Source: Bacteroidaceae bacterium | Lineage (GTDB): Bacteria; Bacteroidota; Bacteroidia; Bacteroidales; Bacteroidaceae | DNA length: 64,000 nt | NCBI GenBank assembly: GCA_017965425.1 | Contig: JAGCPY010000055.1 | Span: forward strand, 43,476-107,475 | Direction: 5' to 3' | Shown here: piece by piece, positions 25,909 through 34,103 of the stretch | Layout of the letters: each line of letters opens with the position of its first letter | Numbering within the stretch: position 1 is the stretch's first letter | Made by a program: the position numbers and the translations under genes | Notes under the pieces: model-generated | What the model saw: only the letters and a program-made list of their open reading frames with translations | What the model was told of the DNA's origin: nothing | Database searches by the model: none

Positions 25909-27366
25909 ATGTATGCGATTGAGGTAAAGAATGTTAGCAAACGCTACGGCGCGGTGCAGGCACTCGACGACGTGTCGTTCAGCGTCAAAAAGGGCGAGGT
26001 CTTCGGACTGATAGGCCCCGACGGCGCCGGCAAGACAACGTTGTATCGCATCCTCTGCACGCTGCTGCTGCCCGATGCCGGCTCGTCCTTCGTCGATGGT
26101 TTCGATGTGATGAGTCAGATGCACGAGGTGCGCAAGCGTGTGGGCTATATGCCGGGCAAGTTCTCGTTGTACCAGGACCTCACGGTGGAGGAGAACCTGA
26201 AGTTCTTTGCCACGCTCTTCGGCACTACCATCGACGAGGGTTACGACTCCATCCGCGCCATCTATTCACAGATTGAGCGCTTCAAGGACCGCCGCGCCGG
26301 TGCGCTGTCAGGCGGCATGAAACAGAAGCTGGCGTTGTCGTGTGCCTTGGTGCACTCGCCCAGCGTCCTCTTCCTCGACGAACCTACGACGGGTGTGGAC
26401 CCAGTGAGCCGCAAGGAACTCTGGGACATGCTCCTGATGCTGCGGGAACGAGACATCACCATCATGGCTTCCACCCCTTATCTCGACGAGGTCCGGCGTT
26501 GTGACCGCGTCGCATTCCTCCATCATGGTAAGATGGAGGGGATTGGAAAGCCGGATGTTGTTTTAGAACAATTCAGGGATATATTCATGCCGGAGGCTCT
26601 CCCACTCCACGGGAGTGCGGAGGGTGGATCTCCCATCATCTCCGTATCCCACCTCGTCAAGGCCTTCGGCTCATTCCACGCTGTTGACGACATCTCGTTT
26701 ACGGTGCAGAAGGGTGAAATCTTCGGATTCCTGGGGGCTAATGGCGCTGGCAAGACCACCGCGATGCACATGCTGACGGGCCTCAACCAGCCGACAAGCG
26801 GTACTGGCACGGTCGTAGGCTATGACATCAGCACGGAGTACGAGCAGATCAAGAAACACATCGGGTACATGAGCCAGAAGTTCTCGCTGTACGAGGACCT
26901 GACCGTAGCAGAGAACATCCGTCTGTTCGCCGGCATCTATGGAATGAAGAAGAAAGAGGTGGAAAGGAAGATGGACGAGCTGCTGCACCAACTGAAGTTC
27001 GAGAAACATAAGAACGACCTCGTGGGCAGCCTGCCCCTGGGGTGGAAACAGAAACTGGCGTTCTCAGTCTCTATCTTCCACGAGCCGGGCGTCGTGTTCC
27101 TCGACGAGCCCACGGGAGGCGTGGACCCCGCCACGCGCCACCAGTTCTGGGAGCTGATTTACGAGACTGCCCAACGTGGCATCACGGTCTTCGTGACCAC
27201 TCACTATATGGACGAGGCCGAGTACTGCGACCGCATCTCCATCATGGTTGATGGCAAGATCAAGGCGATAGGCACGCCCGAAGAGCTGAAGAAAGAATAC
27301 CACCAGCCTGACATCGACGGCGTCTTCACGCTGCTCGCCAGACAGGCTACACGCTCAAGCGACTGA
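25909..27366 (+). CDS. Tandem ABC transporter ATP-binding protein (YbhF-like)
   Basis: A 485-residue protein with two ATPase domains. NBD1 (about 1-220) has Walker A GPDGAGKTT, signature LSGGMKQKLAL and Walker B VLFLDEPTTGVDP. NBD2 (about 245-480) has Walker A GANGAGKTT and Walker B VVFLDEPTGGVDP but a degenerate signature, LPLGWKQKLAF, as in E. coli YbhF. The linker residues MPEALPLHGSAEGGSP are encoded by a GC-rich palindrome at 26595-26634 of the window-wide family. It energises the two ABC-2 permeases encoded next; it starts 15 bp after the adaptor gene and ends 2 bp before the first permease gene. Confidence 0.93.
   Translation: MYAIEVKNVSKRYGAVQALDDVSFSVKKGEVFGLIGPDGAGKTTLYRILCTLLLPDAGSSFVDGFDVMSQMHEVRKRVGYMPGKFSLYQDLTVEENLKFFATLFGTTIDEGYDSIRAIYSQIERFKDRRAGALSGGMKQKLALSCALVHSPSVLFLDEPTTGVDPVSRKELWDMLLMLRERDITIMASTPYLDEVRRCDRVAFLHHGKMEGIGKPDVVLEQFRDIFMPEALPLHGSAEGGSPIISVSHLVKAFGSFHAVDDISFTVQKGEIFGFLGANGAGKTTAMHMLTGLNQPTSGTGTVVGYDISTEYEQIKKHIGYMSQKFSLYEDLTVAENIRLFAGIYGMKKKEVERKMDELLHQLKFEKHKNDLVGSLPLGWKQKLAFSVSIFHEPGVVFLDEPTGGVDPATRHQFWELIYETAQRGITVFVTTHYMDEAEYCDRISIMVDGKIKAIGTPEELKKEYHQPDIDGVFTLLARQATRSSD
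26595..26634 (+). repeat. Degenerate family-1 palindrome in the ATPase linker
   Basis: CACTCC (26603-26608) pairs with GGAGTG (26612-26617), flanked by CTCTCCC and GGAGGGTGG. It is read in frame as EALPLHGSAEGGSP between the two nucleotide-binding domains. Confidence 0.5.
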
Positions 27367-27368
27367 CT

Positions 27369-28499
27369 ATGAAAACGTTTCTATCCTTTATCCTCAAAGA
27401 AGCCAAGCATATCCTGCGCGACAAACGCACAATGCTCATCCTCTTCGGTATGCCTGTGATGCTGATGCTGCTCTTCGGCTTCGCCATCACCACCGACGTG
27501 AAGAACGTCAGGACGGTGGTGGTGACCTCCTTCCAGAGCCCTCAGACCCAGGCGGCCGTCGAACGGCTGGCACAGTCGGAGTACTTCACCATCACGCAAA
27601 CCGTGGCCACGCCTCAGGAAGCGGAACGGCTGATACGCAACCAGAAAGCAGACATGGGCCTCATCCCCTCTCCAAAGGGCGGCGGGAGCGATGGCCTTCA
27701 GTGGCAAATCATGGTTGACGGCTGCGACCCCAATATGGCGCAGCAATGGACCACCTATGCCCAGAGCATACTGTCTCAGCCCATCGACGCCAAACACTAC
27801 ACACCCCCCTCGCCCCTCGAGTTCCCCTCGCCCCTTGGAGAGGGGTTAGGGGCGAGGTCGTGGCTGGGGGTGAGGCTTCTGTACAACCCCCAGATGCGCT
27901 CGGCCTACAACTTCGTGCCAGCCATCATGGGTATGCTCCTGATGCTCATCTGCGCCATGATGACCTCCATCTCCATCGTCCGCGAGAAGGAGCGAGGCAA
28001 TATGGAGGTGCTACTTGTTTCGCCCGTGCGACCGCTGATGGTGATCATCGCCAAGGCTGTGCCCTATCTCATGCTGGCCTTTGCCATCCTCATCACCATC
28101 CTGCTGATGGCTCACTATGTGTTGGCTGTGCCCTTGGCCGGCTCACTGTTCTGGATTCTTGTCGTCTCCACCATCTACATCATCCTTGCCTTGTCGCTTG
28201 GCCTGCTCATCTCCAACATAGCCAAGACACAACTGGTGGCACTGTTGCTCTCGGCTATGGTGCTGCTGATGCCCGTGGTGATGCTCAGCGGCATGATGTT
28301 CCCTGTGGAATCGATGCCCGTAGTGCTGCAATGGGTCTCCGCCGTGGTGCCGCCGCGCTACTACATCGAGGCGATGCGCAAGCTGATGATTATGGGCGTA
28401 GGCATCGGCGATGTGGCCAAGGAGGTCATCATCCTGACAGTCATGACCTTGCTGCTGCTTGCGGTAGCGCTCAAGAAGTTTAATGTGCGATTGGAATAA
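27369..28499 (+). CDS. ABC-2 type permease (YbhS-like) carrying two in-frame repeat insertions
   Basis: A 376-residue inner-membrane permease: an N-terminal helix (DKRTMLILFGMPVMLMLLFG), a large periplasmic domain, then five C-terminal helices (AIMGMLLMLICAMMTSISIV onward), typical of YbhS/YhhJ exporters. The periplasmic domain contains two stretches unlike the family: IPSPKGGGSDG (DNA 27664-27690) and PSPLEFPSPLGEGLGARSWL (DNA 27803-27875). Both derive from the GC-rich palindrome family and keep the frame open. The gene starts 2 bp after the ATPase stop and is followed after 5 bp by the second permease. Confidence 0.93.
   Translation: MKTFLSFILKEAKHILRDKRTMLILFGMPVMLMLLFGFAITTDVKNVRTVVVTSFQSPQTQAAVERLAQSEYFTITQTVATPQEAERLIRNQKADMGLIPSPKGGGSDGLQWQIMVDGCDPNMAQQWTTYAQSILSQPIDAKHYTPPSPLEFPSPLGEGLGARSWLGVRLLYNPQMRSAYNFVPAIMGMLLMLICAMMTSISIVREKERGNMEVLLVSPVRPLMVIIAKAVPYLMLAFAILITILLMAHYVLAVPLAGSLFWILVVSTIYIILALSLGLLISNIAKTQLVALLLSAMVLLMPVVMLSGMMFPVESMPVVLQWVSAVVPPRYYIEAMRKLMIMGVGIGDVAKEVIILTVMTLLLLAVALKKFNVRLE
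27664..27690 (+). repeat. Short family-1 palindrome copy in the permease gene
   Basis: CCCCTCTCCAAAGGGCGGCG resembles the reverse complement of the centre of the copy at 27803-27875 (CCCCTCTCCAAGGGGCGAGG). It is read in frame as IPSPKGGGSDG. Confidence 0.5.
27803..27875 (+). repeat. Long family-1 palindrome inserted in frame in the permease gene
   Basis: A perfect inner stem CCTCGCCCC (27826-27834) / GGGGCGAGG (27849-27857) is flanked by further C-rich and G-rich blocks. About 24 codons are added to the periplasmic domain without a stop or frameshift. Confidence 0.7.
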
Positions 28500-28504
28500 T
28501 TACT

Positions 28505-29527
28505 ATGATAAGTCATCTCATTCATAAAGAGTTCCTGCAGATACGTCGCAACGCATTCCTGCCACGCCTCATCGTGCTGTTTCCCATTGTCATCATGTGT
28601 GTGATGCCATGGGTGATGCAGATGGAGGTAAAGAACGTCGTGGTGGAGGTCGTGGATATCGACCACACGGTAGCGTCGCAGCGACTCATCCAGCAGATTG
28701 CCGCCAGCAACTACTTCATCTTCGGCGGCCAGCGAGCCTCCTACGCCGAGGCCCTGAAAGACATCGAGAAGGGCAAGGCTGACATCATCCTTGAGATTCG
28801 CGACGGCCGCTATCTCATCGCTGCCAACGCCGTCAACGGCACCAAAGGAAGCCTCGGCAGCGCTTACCTCAGCCAGATTGTCGCCAGCGGAAAAGGCTCC
28901 CCCTCCCTTCTTCTGTACAACAAGCACCAGAACTACAAGCTCTTCATGATTCCTGCCCTCTTCGCCATCGTGATGATGCTGATGACAGGCTTCCTGCCCA
29001 CTCTCAACATCGTCGGTGAGAAGGAGGCTGGTACGATTGAACAAATCAACGTGACACCCGTAGCCAAATGGGCTTTCATCCTGTCCAAACTGATCCCATA
29101 CTGGCTCATCGCGCTATTTGTCATCACTGTCTGTATCCTTTTGGCATGGCTCGTTTATGACATTACGCCCGCAGGTCCTGTATGGCTCGTCTATCTGTTG
29201 GCGATGCTGTTGGCACTGTTCTTTTCATCGCTGGGTCTCATCATCTCCAACTACAGCGACACGATGCAACAAGCCATTTTCGTCATGTGGTTCTTCGTGG
29301 TATGCCTGCTGTTGCTCAGCGGCCTGTTCACGCCCACGCGCTCTATGCCCGACTGGGCTTACTCATCCACGTATGTCAATCCCATGCATTATTTCATCGA
29401 TGCCATCCGCACGGTGTTCATTCGCGGAGGCGGCTTCACATCCATCGCCCACCAACTATTCGCCCTCGCTACCATCGGGCTCATGATGAGCGGTTGGGCG
29501 GTATTAAGTTACAAGAAGAACAGCTGA
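28505..29527 (+). CDS. ABC-2 type permease (YbhR-like)
   Basis: A 340-residue second permease subunit. The N-terminal helix (FLPRLIVLFPIVIMCVMPWV), the periplasmic domain and the C-terminal helices (FMIPALFAIVMMLMTGFLPT; FSSLGLIISNYSDTMQQAIF) match YbhR. It completes a heterodimeric exporter with the upstream permease and tandem ATPase. YbhFSR in E. coli is linked to drug and cation efflux; the cargo here is unknown. It is last in the operon and followed by a strong terminator at 29561. Confidence 0.94.
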   Translation: MISHLIHKEFLQIRRNAFLPRLIVLFPIVIMCVMPWVMQMEVKNVVVEVVDIDHTVASQRLIQQIAASNYFIFGGQRASYAEALKDIEKGKADIILEIRDGRYLIAANAVNGTKGSLGSAYLSQIVASGKGSPSLLLYNKHQNYKLFMIPALFAIVMMLMTGFLPTLNIVGEKEAGTIEQINVTPVAKWAFILSKLIPYWLIALFVITVCILLAWLVYDITPAGPVWLVYLLAMLLALFFSSLGLIISNYSDTMQQAIFVMWFFVVCLLLLSGLFTPTRSMPDWAYSSTYVNPMHYFIDAIRTVFIRGGGFTSIAHQLFALATIGLMMSGWAVLSYKKNS

Positions 29528-29560
29528 AACAGCCTCTGAAGTGAAAATATTTATTAAATC

Positions 29561-29592
29561 CCGAAGTAGATATGCGCTACTTCGGTTTTTTT
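29561..29592 (+). terminator. Rho-independent terminator of the efflux operon
   Basis: A perfect 9-bp stem CCGAAGTAG (29561-29569) / CTACTTCGG (29577-29585) with a 7-nt loop is followed by seven T residues. It lies 33 bp after the second permease stop. Confidence 0.9.
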
Positions 29593-29595
29593 ATG

Positions 29596-29603
29596 TATTT
29601 TTG
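29596..29603 (+). promoter_or_regulatory. -7 box for rhaA
   Basis: TATTTTTG matches TAnnTTTG and lies immediately after the terminator T-run, 45 bp before the rhaA ATG. No -33 TTTG was found; the terminator stem occupies that position. Confidence 0.5.
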
Positions 29604-29648
29604 TGGCGGAAAACAAACTATAGTTATTTTACAAACGTATAAACCATC

Positions 29649-30899
29649 ATGAAAGAAGAATTGATTCTGCAATCCTACCAAATCGCCAAGGAACGCTATG
29701 CAGCCGTCGGCGTGGACACCTACAAGGCCATCGCCGAACTGGAAAAGACACAGATCTCGCTGCACTGCTGGCAAACGGACGACGTCGTAGGTTTCGAGCG
29801 TAACGACGCCCTCAGCGGAGGCATACAGACGACCGGCAACTATCCCGGTCGTGCCCGCAACATCGACGAGGTGCGCCAGGACATCGAGTTCGTGAAGACG
29901 CTCCTCGCCGGTAACCACCGTCTGAACTTGCACGAGATCTACGGCGACTTCGGCGGCAAGTTCGTGGACCGCGACCAGGTGGAAGTGAAGCACTTCCAGA
30001 GCTGGATGGACTGGGCACGGGAGAACAACATGAAGCTGGACTTCAACAGCACCAGCTTCTCACACCCCAAGAGCGGCGAACTAACCCTCTCGAACCCCGA
30101 CCCCGCCATTCGTGAGTTCTGGATTGAACACACCAAGCGCTGCCGGCACATTGCAGACGCCATAGGTAAGGCGCAGGGCGACCCCTGCATCATGAACATC
30201 TGGGTTCACGACGGATCGAAAGACCTCACTGTTCAGCGCAAGAAATACCGCGAGATTCTGGTCGAGAGCCTCGACAAGATCATGGAGGAGAAACTGCCCG
30301 ACATGAAGGCTTGCTTCGAAGCCAAACTCTTCGGCATCGGCTTGGAGAGCTACACCGTGGGCAGTCACGACTTCTATACCGCCTACTGCGCTACCCGCAA
30401 GCAGATGTACACTCTCGACACAGGTCACTACGAGCAGACGGAGAACGTCTCCGACTTTGTATCGACCCTGCTCATGTACGTGCCTGAGCTGATGCTTCAC
30501 GTCAGCCGCCCCGTGCGCTGGGACAGCGACCACGTCACCATCATGAATGACCAGACGCTGGATCTCTTTAAGGAACTTGTACGTGCCGACGGCCTCCATC
30601 GTGCCCACATCGGCCTCGACTACTTCGACGCCAGCATCAACCGCATCGGAGCCTACATCGTCGGTACACGCGCCACACAGAAGTGCGTCCTGCAAGCTCT
30701 CCTCGAGCCGCTCGCAAAATTGCGCGAGTACGAGAACAAGGGACAGAACTTCGAGCGCCTCGCCCTCCTCGAGGAAGCCAAATCACTCCCCTTCGGTGCC
30801 GTCTTCGACTACTTCAACCTTAAGAACAATGTCCCGGTAGGTGAGGACTTCATCCCAGCTATTCAGGAATACGAGAAGAACGTGACCAGCAAACGATAG
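29649..30899 (+). CDS. rhaA: L-rhamnose isomerase
   Basis: A 416-residue metal-dependent aldose-ketose isomerase converting L-rhamnose to L-rhamnulose. The N-terminus KAIAELEKTQISLHCWQTDD and the blocks NLHEIYGDFGG, FNSTSFSHP, NIWVHDGSKD and LDTGHYEQTENVSD are characteristic. The usual Bacteroidales partners (rhaT, rhaB, rhaD and an AraC-type regulator) are not adjacent here, so the gene is either isolated or relocated. The direct downstream region contains two stem-loops. The start at 29649 is the first in-frame ATG after the -7 box. Confidence 0.97.
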   Translation: MKEELILQSYQIAKERYAAVGVDTYKAIAELEKTQISLHCWQTDDVVGFERNDALSGGIQTTGNYPGRARNIDEVRQDIEFVKTLLAGNHRLNLHEIYGDFGGKFVDRDQVEVKHFQSWMDWARENNMKLDFNSTSFSHPKSGELTLSNPDPAIREFWIEHTKRCRHIADAIGKAQGDPCIMNIWVHDGSKDLTVQRKKYREILVESLDKIMEEKLPDMKACFEAKLFGIGLESYTVGSHDFYTAYCATRKQMYTLDTGHYEQTENVSDFVSTLLMYVPELMLHVSRPVRWDSDHVTIMNDQTLDLFKELVRADGLHRAHIGLDYFDASINRIGAYIVGTRATQKCVLQALLEPLAKLREYENKGQNFERLALLEEAKSLPFGAVFDYFNLKNNVPVGEDFIPAIQEYEKNVTSKR

Positions 30900-30963
30900 A
30901 ACCCTTACTTGTTACTTGAAGAAAGTTCAGACCTTCCGAACTAGCAAGCCAACACTTTTAATG

Positions 30964-31025
30964 ATTCGGTGATGACGGAATGATTGTTCCATCATCACCG
31001 AATTATCATTCCATCATCATGGAAT
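30964..31025. terminator. Two tandem stem-loops downstream of rhaA
   Basis: The first stem is ATTCGGTGATGA (30964-30975) / TCATCACCGAAT (30992-31003), with an additional inner GGAA/TTCC pair. The second stem is ATTCCAT (31008-31014) / ATGGAAT (31019-31025). No T-run follows, so intrinsic termination is uncertain; the hairpins may instead protect the rhaA 3' end. Confidence 0.55.
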
Positions 31026-31057
31026 AATAGCCTCAACTTCATTTTTCCTGCAAAATG

Positions 31058-31089
31058 TTTGAATTTGGGGGACAGAAGTATTATATTTG
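31058..31089 (+). promoter_or_regulatory. Promoter for the HU-like gene
   Basis: TTTG (31058-31061) and TATATTTG (31082-31089) are separated by 20 bp, the ideal spacing. The -7 box ends 31 bp before the ATG at 31121. Confidence 0.75.
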
Positions 31090-31120
31090 CAGCCCCAATC
31101 TTTTTATAGTATTTATCAGT

Positions 31121-31738
31121 ATGAACATCAGATTCACGATTGCCAAGCGGGGTACTACTCCCTCCGAGAAGGGGAACATCCGCTTACAGCCCCGTCTGGA
31201 GAAGCGCCCCACGATAGACGTGGTTGACTTTCAGCGCAGTGAGTTTCGTCTTCGCTCTTCCCTACCCTCCGGCGAACTGGAGCACGCTTTGGACGATCTG
31301 CAACGCGTGATGCTACACGAGATGGAGAAGGGCAACGCCGTCAACCTGCCCGGCATCGGTACCTTTCGTCTTTCTCTCAAAGGTGAAGTTGAAATGAAGG
31401 ACGGCCACTATCATGGTCGCGACGTCCGTGTGGGCGGCATCAACTTCCAGCCCGACCGCGAGCTCCTGTCCAAAGCCCTCCGTTTCGAAGTCAGCCAAGA
31501 GCCATACGGACAGGCCTTCGACACTGAGGACAACGACATCAACCAGCGACTTACGGCTCTCTTTGCTGAGCATGACAGCGTCACTCACAAGGATGTCCGC
31601 CTCGCCTTCGACCTTACCCTGACACCCCACCGTGTCTCCACCCTTCTGCAACGCCTCGTCCGCGAAGGCCGTATCCTGCGCGAAGGCACAGGCTGTCAGA
31701 GCCGCTACTACGCGGCTCCCAGCCATTTCGGCAAGTAA
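31121..31738 (+). CDS. HU/IHF-like DNA-binding protein with C-terminal winged-helix-like domain
   Basis: A 205-residue protein from the ATG at 31121 (MNIRFTIAKRGTTPSEKGNI), which follows a good promoter; the frame upstream covers the promoter itself. Residues 1 to about 125 match the Bacteroidetes HU-related family, including NLPGIGTFRLSLKGEVEM in place of the HU arm region. Residues about 140-205 (NQRLTALFAEHDSVTHKDVR ... VSTLLQRLVREGRILREGTG) look like a winged helix. A nucleoid or regulatory role is likely. The extra domain is larger than in the plain ~150-residue members. Confidence 0.82.
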   Translation: MNIRFTIAKRGTTPSEKGNIRLQPRLEKRPTIDVVDFQRSEFRLRSSLPSGELEHALDDLQRVMLHEMEKGNAVNLPGIGTFRLSLKGEVEMKDGHYHGRDVRVGGINFQPDRELLSKALRFEVSQEPYGQAFDTEDNDINQRLTALFAEHDSVTHKDVRLAFDLTLTPHRVSTLLQRLVREGRILREGTGCQSRYYAAPSHFGK

Positions 31739-31814
31739 ACTTATCCTCGTTCTTTGCTGCACCATATACATTATTATTATCTATTTGCAGCGCTAATCAG
31801 ATATAGGCCAAGTC

Positions 31815-34049
31815 ATGGAAGAAAGTACTCGCGAAAGGCTCATCACTAAGTGCCAACAGCTATCTGAAGAATGGAATGCTCATGCCCTGAATGTGCTAGC
31901 TTGGCTTACCAAGGATGTTGAAGGAAGACTGTTGCCTCTCATCAACTGCATGGCGGACGTGCGACGCATTCCGCAATGTGGCCAGCAGACGTCGATACTG
32001 ATAGAGAACTTACTGAAGAAACTGCGCCCCTTTTATGACCTCCTTACGCGGAATCCAATAGCTGTCGAATCAACAGAAGAAGTACTCTATAAGCAGTTGG
32101 AAGGTAAACGTTTCCATTTCCCCACCCAAAGCAACTCCGTGGAACGTCGTCTCCAATTCACGTTCGAAAAGATGGTGGATGAAGTCAGCAACGTGCGGGC
32201 GAGGAACCTCATACGTCGCCATTTGAAGCAATATCGTGACACGGAGCCTTACATCAACGATGCCAACGCCCTTTGGAAATGGTATGGCGTAGGAAAACAG
32301 ACGGTGGAACACATTATGGAGTTCTTCGAAGATTTCCGTGCCGCCTACCAAACTATCATCGAGAACGGGGATGGAGATGACTCATTCGATGACACAGAGC
32401 CGACGATTCTTGAAGCGGATTATCCCTTCCTGACAGTTGCCGAGCAAGAGTTCGTGTCCTCGTTCTGGAAGAGCGAAAGGCGCTATCCTGTGTTCTACAT
32501 TGCCCTACGATACCTACAACGAGCCACCGACCGTCCCACCCAGACCTTTGCTCGTGTCAATGGCATCATGGGACAATATGAATCCCTGCAAACGCTGGCC
32601 ACAGAATATAGCTTGACGTTTGAACGTACTCGCCAGATGTCAAAGCTGAAAATTATCGATGGCCTTCCCGTCTGGAACCTCGAACGATGGGCAACCTTGG
32701 AATTCTTCCACAGCCCTTTGCTCACAGAGGCGACTATCCATTGGGAGGTTTTACAGAAGTTGGAACACATCGAAGAGATGAGTTCCTACACTGCTTTAGC
32801 CATCCTCGCCGCCCTGCGTCCATTAGAAATCATAGCTTTGCGCGCCGATGGCTACAAAGCCAATGCCCGCAGAGGAAAAGGAGAAGCATGGGAACAGCCA
32901 CATGTGCTCTTCGCTTACGACAAAAGCCAGATTATCTTTCCTTTTGGGCCCTTCCTGAAAACCATCGGACACGAGGCGTTGCTGCAACGCATCGAGGATA
33001 GGACGCTCGACCTGCAAGCCCTCACCGAAAGCTTCTTCCAGCCCGACACCAACGAGCAACAGAGACAAAAAGTACTGGCCATACTGCGGGAAGTCGTACC
33101 AATGTTCCCCGACGTGGAGGTGAACGAGGACACCATCCTCTTCCGCAGCAACCACACCAACTATGCCGAGGAATTTTACCAGATTCTTAAACGAAGGGGC
33201 GAAGCCATGACTGTGGAGGACATCTATGCCGAGTTCCGGGAACAACATCCTGAGGACCACCACACCGACAGCACTTTCATCCGCAGCTACATGTGGCAAG
33301 ACAATCGCTTCGAAGCCGTGGGACGCAAATCCACCTATCAGCTGCGGGAATGGGAGCAGTTTGCAGGAAGCCTGCAGGAGCTGGCTGTGCACTTGCTCAA
33401 GGACGAAGCAGAGCCTCTGCCGCTAACAGTACTGATAAGCCGTATGACAGAACATCGCAGCAACACAACGACTAAGAGTTGCGAAAGCAGCATCTACCTG
33501 GCCGTCGTGGCAGGAACGCTTCAATACTTTTTCACAGCTGAAAACAACGCACCTTCAGCCTTTGTTGGTATTGAGGGTAAGACCTATTCTTCTCACTTCT
33601 GGATATCGCCTTTGACTGTGGATGGCGCAGTAACCGGCATGCACCGTTTTCTCTCGGAGCGTGGGCATTGGCCTTATGCTTCCAGTTCTGATGTAATAGA
33701 AGACCGCCTCAACTACACGCTACGGAAATACACCCAGCGCGTGCATGTGACGGATGAGGAATACGCCCGCTTCCAGCAGGGCATGGCCGACATTCCTCCT
33801 CATCAATATCCCCGAAATGAGCGGGATGCCATCTTCATGGAACGCTGCCACAGCCTCGATTCTTTCTGGAAACGGCACCATCGGCTGCCTAACAATGACG
33901 AAGAACCGAAGCTTGCGAAATGGTATCGAGAAACCCAAGCCAAACAACAGCAACTGGATGACTTCCGAAAGTATCACTTTGAGCGCATCGGACAGAAAAC
34001 CGCCAAGCCTCAACAGCAGTTGTCATTTGACTTCGGCGAAGGCAGCTGA
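31815..34049 (+). CDS. Large protein of unknown function with RpoA-CTD-like, HTH and repeat modules
   Basis: 744 residues, no signal or membrane segment. I do not recognise it as a named family. Visible modules: two helix-hairpin-helix-like units (IPQCGQQTSILIENLLKKL near 52-70; KWYGVGKQTVEHIMEFF near 155-171) of the RNA polymerase alpha-CTD style; a sigma region 4-like HTH (EYSLTFERTRQMSKLKI near 262); a HARE-like winged helix (YQILKRRGEAMTVEDIYAEF near 455); and two C-terminal repeats (RFLSERGHWPYASSSDVIED; SFWKRHHRLPNNDEEPKLAK) resembling helicase-associated repeats. It ends in LSFDFGEGS. A DNA- or transcription-linked role is inferred. It starts 76 bp after the HU-like gene. Confidence 0.8.
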   Translation: MEESTRERLITKCQQLSEEWNAHALNVLAWLTKDVEGRLLPLINCMADVRRIPQCGQQTSILIENLLKKLRPFYDLLTRNPIAVESTEEVLYKQLEGKRFHFPTQSNSVERRLQFTFEKMVDEVSNVRARNLIRRHLKQYRDTEPYINDANALWKWYGVGKQTVEHIMEFFEDFRAAYQTIIENGDGDDSFDDTEPTILEADYPFLTVAEQEFVSSFWKSERRYPVFYIALRYLQRATDRPTQTFARVNGIMGQYESLQTLATEYSLTFERTRQMSKLKIIDGLPVWNLERWATLEFFHSPLLTEATIHWEVLQKLEHIEEMSSYTALAILAALRPLEIIALRADGYKANARRGKGEAWEQPHVLFAYDKSQIIFPFGPFLKTIGHEALLQRIEDRTLDLQALTESFFQPDTNEQQRQKVLAILREVVPMFPDVEVNEDTILFRSNHTNYAEEFYQILKRRGEAMTVEDIYAEFREQHPEDHHTDSTFIRSYMWQDNRFEAVGRKSTYQLREWEQFAGSLQELAVHLLKDEAEPLPLTVLISRMTEHRSNTTTKSCESSIYLAVVAGTLQYFFTAENNAPSAFVGIEGKTYSSHFWISPLTVDGAVTGMHRFLSERGHWPYASSSDVIEDRLNYTLRKYTQRVHVTDEEYARFQQGMADIPPHQYPRNERDAIFMERCHSLDSFWKRHHRLPNNDEEPKLAKWYRETQAKQQQLDDFRKYHFERIGQKTAKPQQQLSFDFGEGS

Positions 34050-34103
34050 CCTTTTTCTCATAACATTATAAGACTACTTTTCATAAGAACTACGACTTTC
34101 TTT

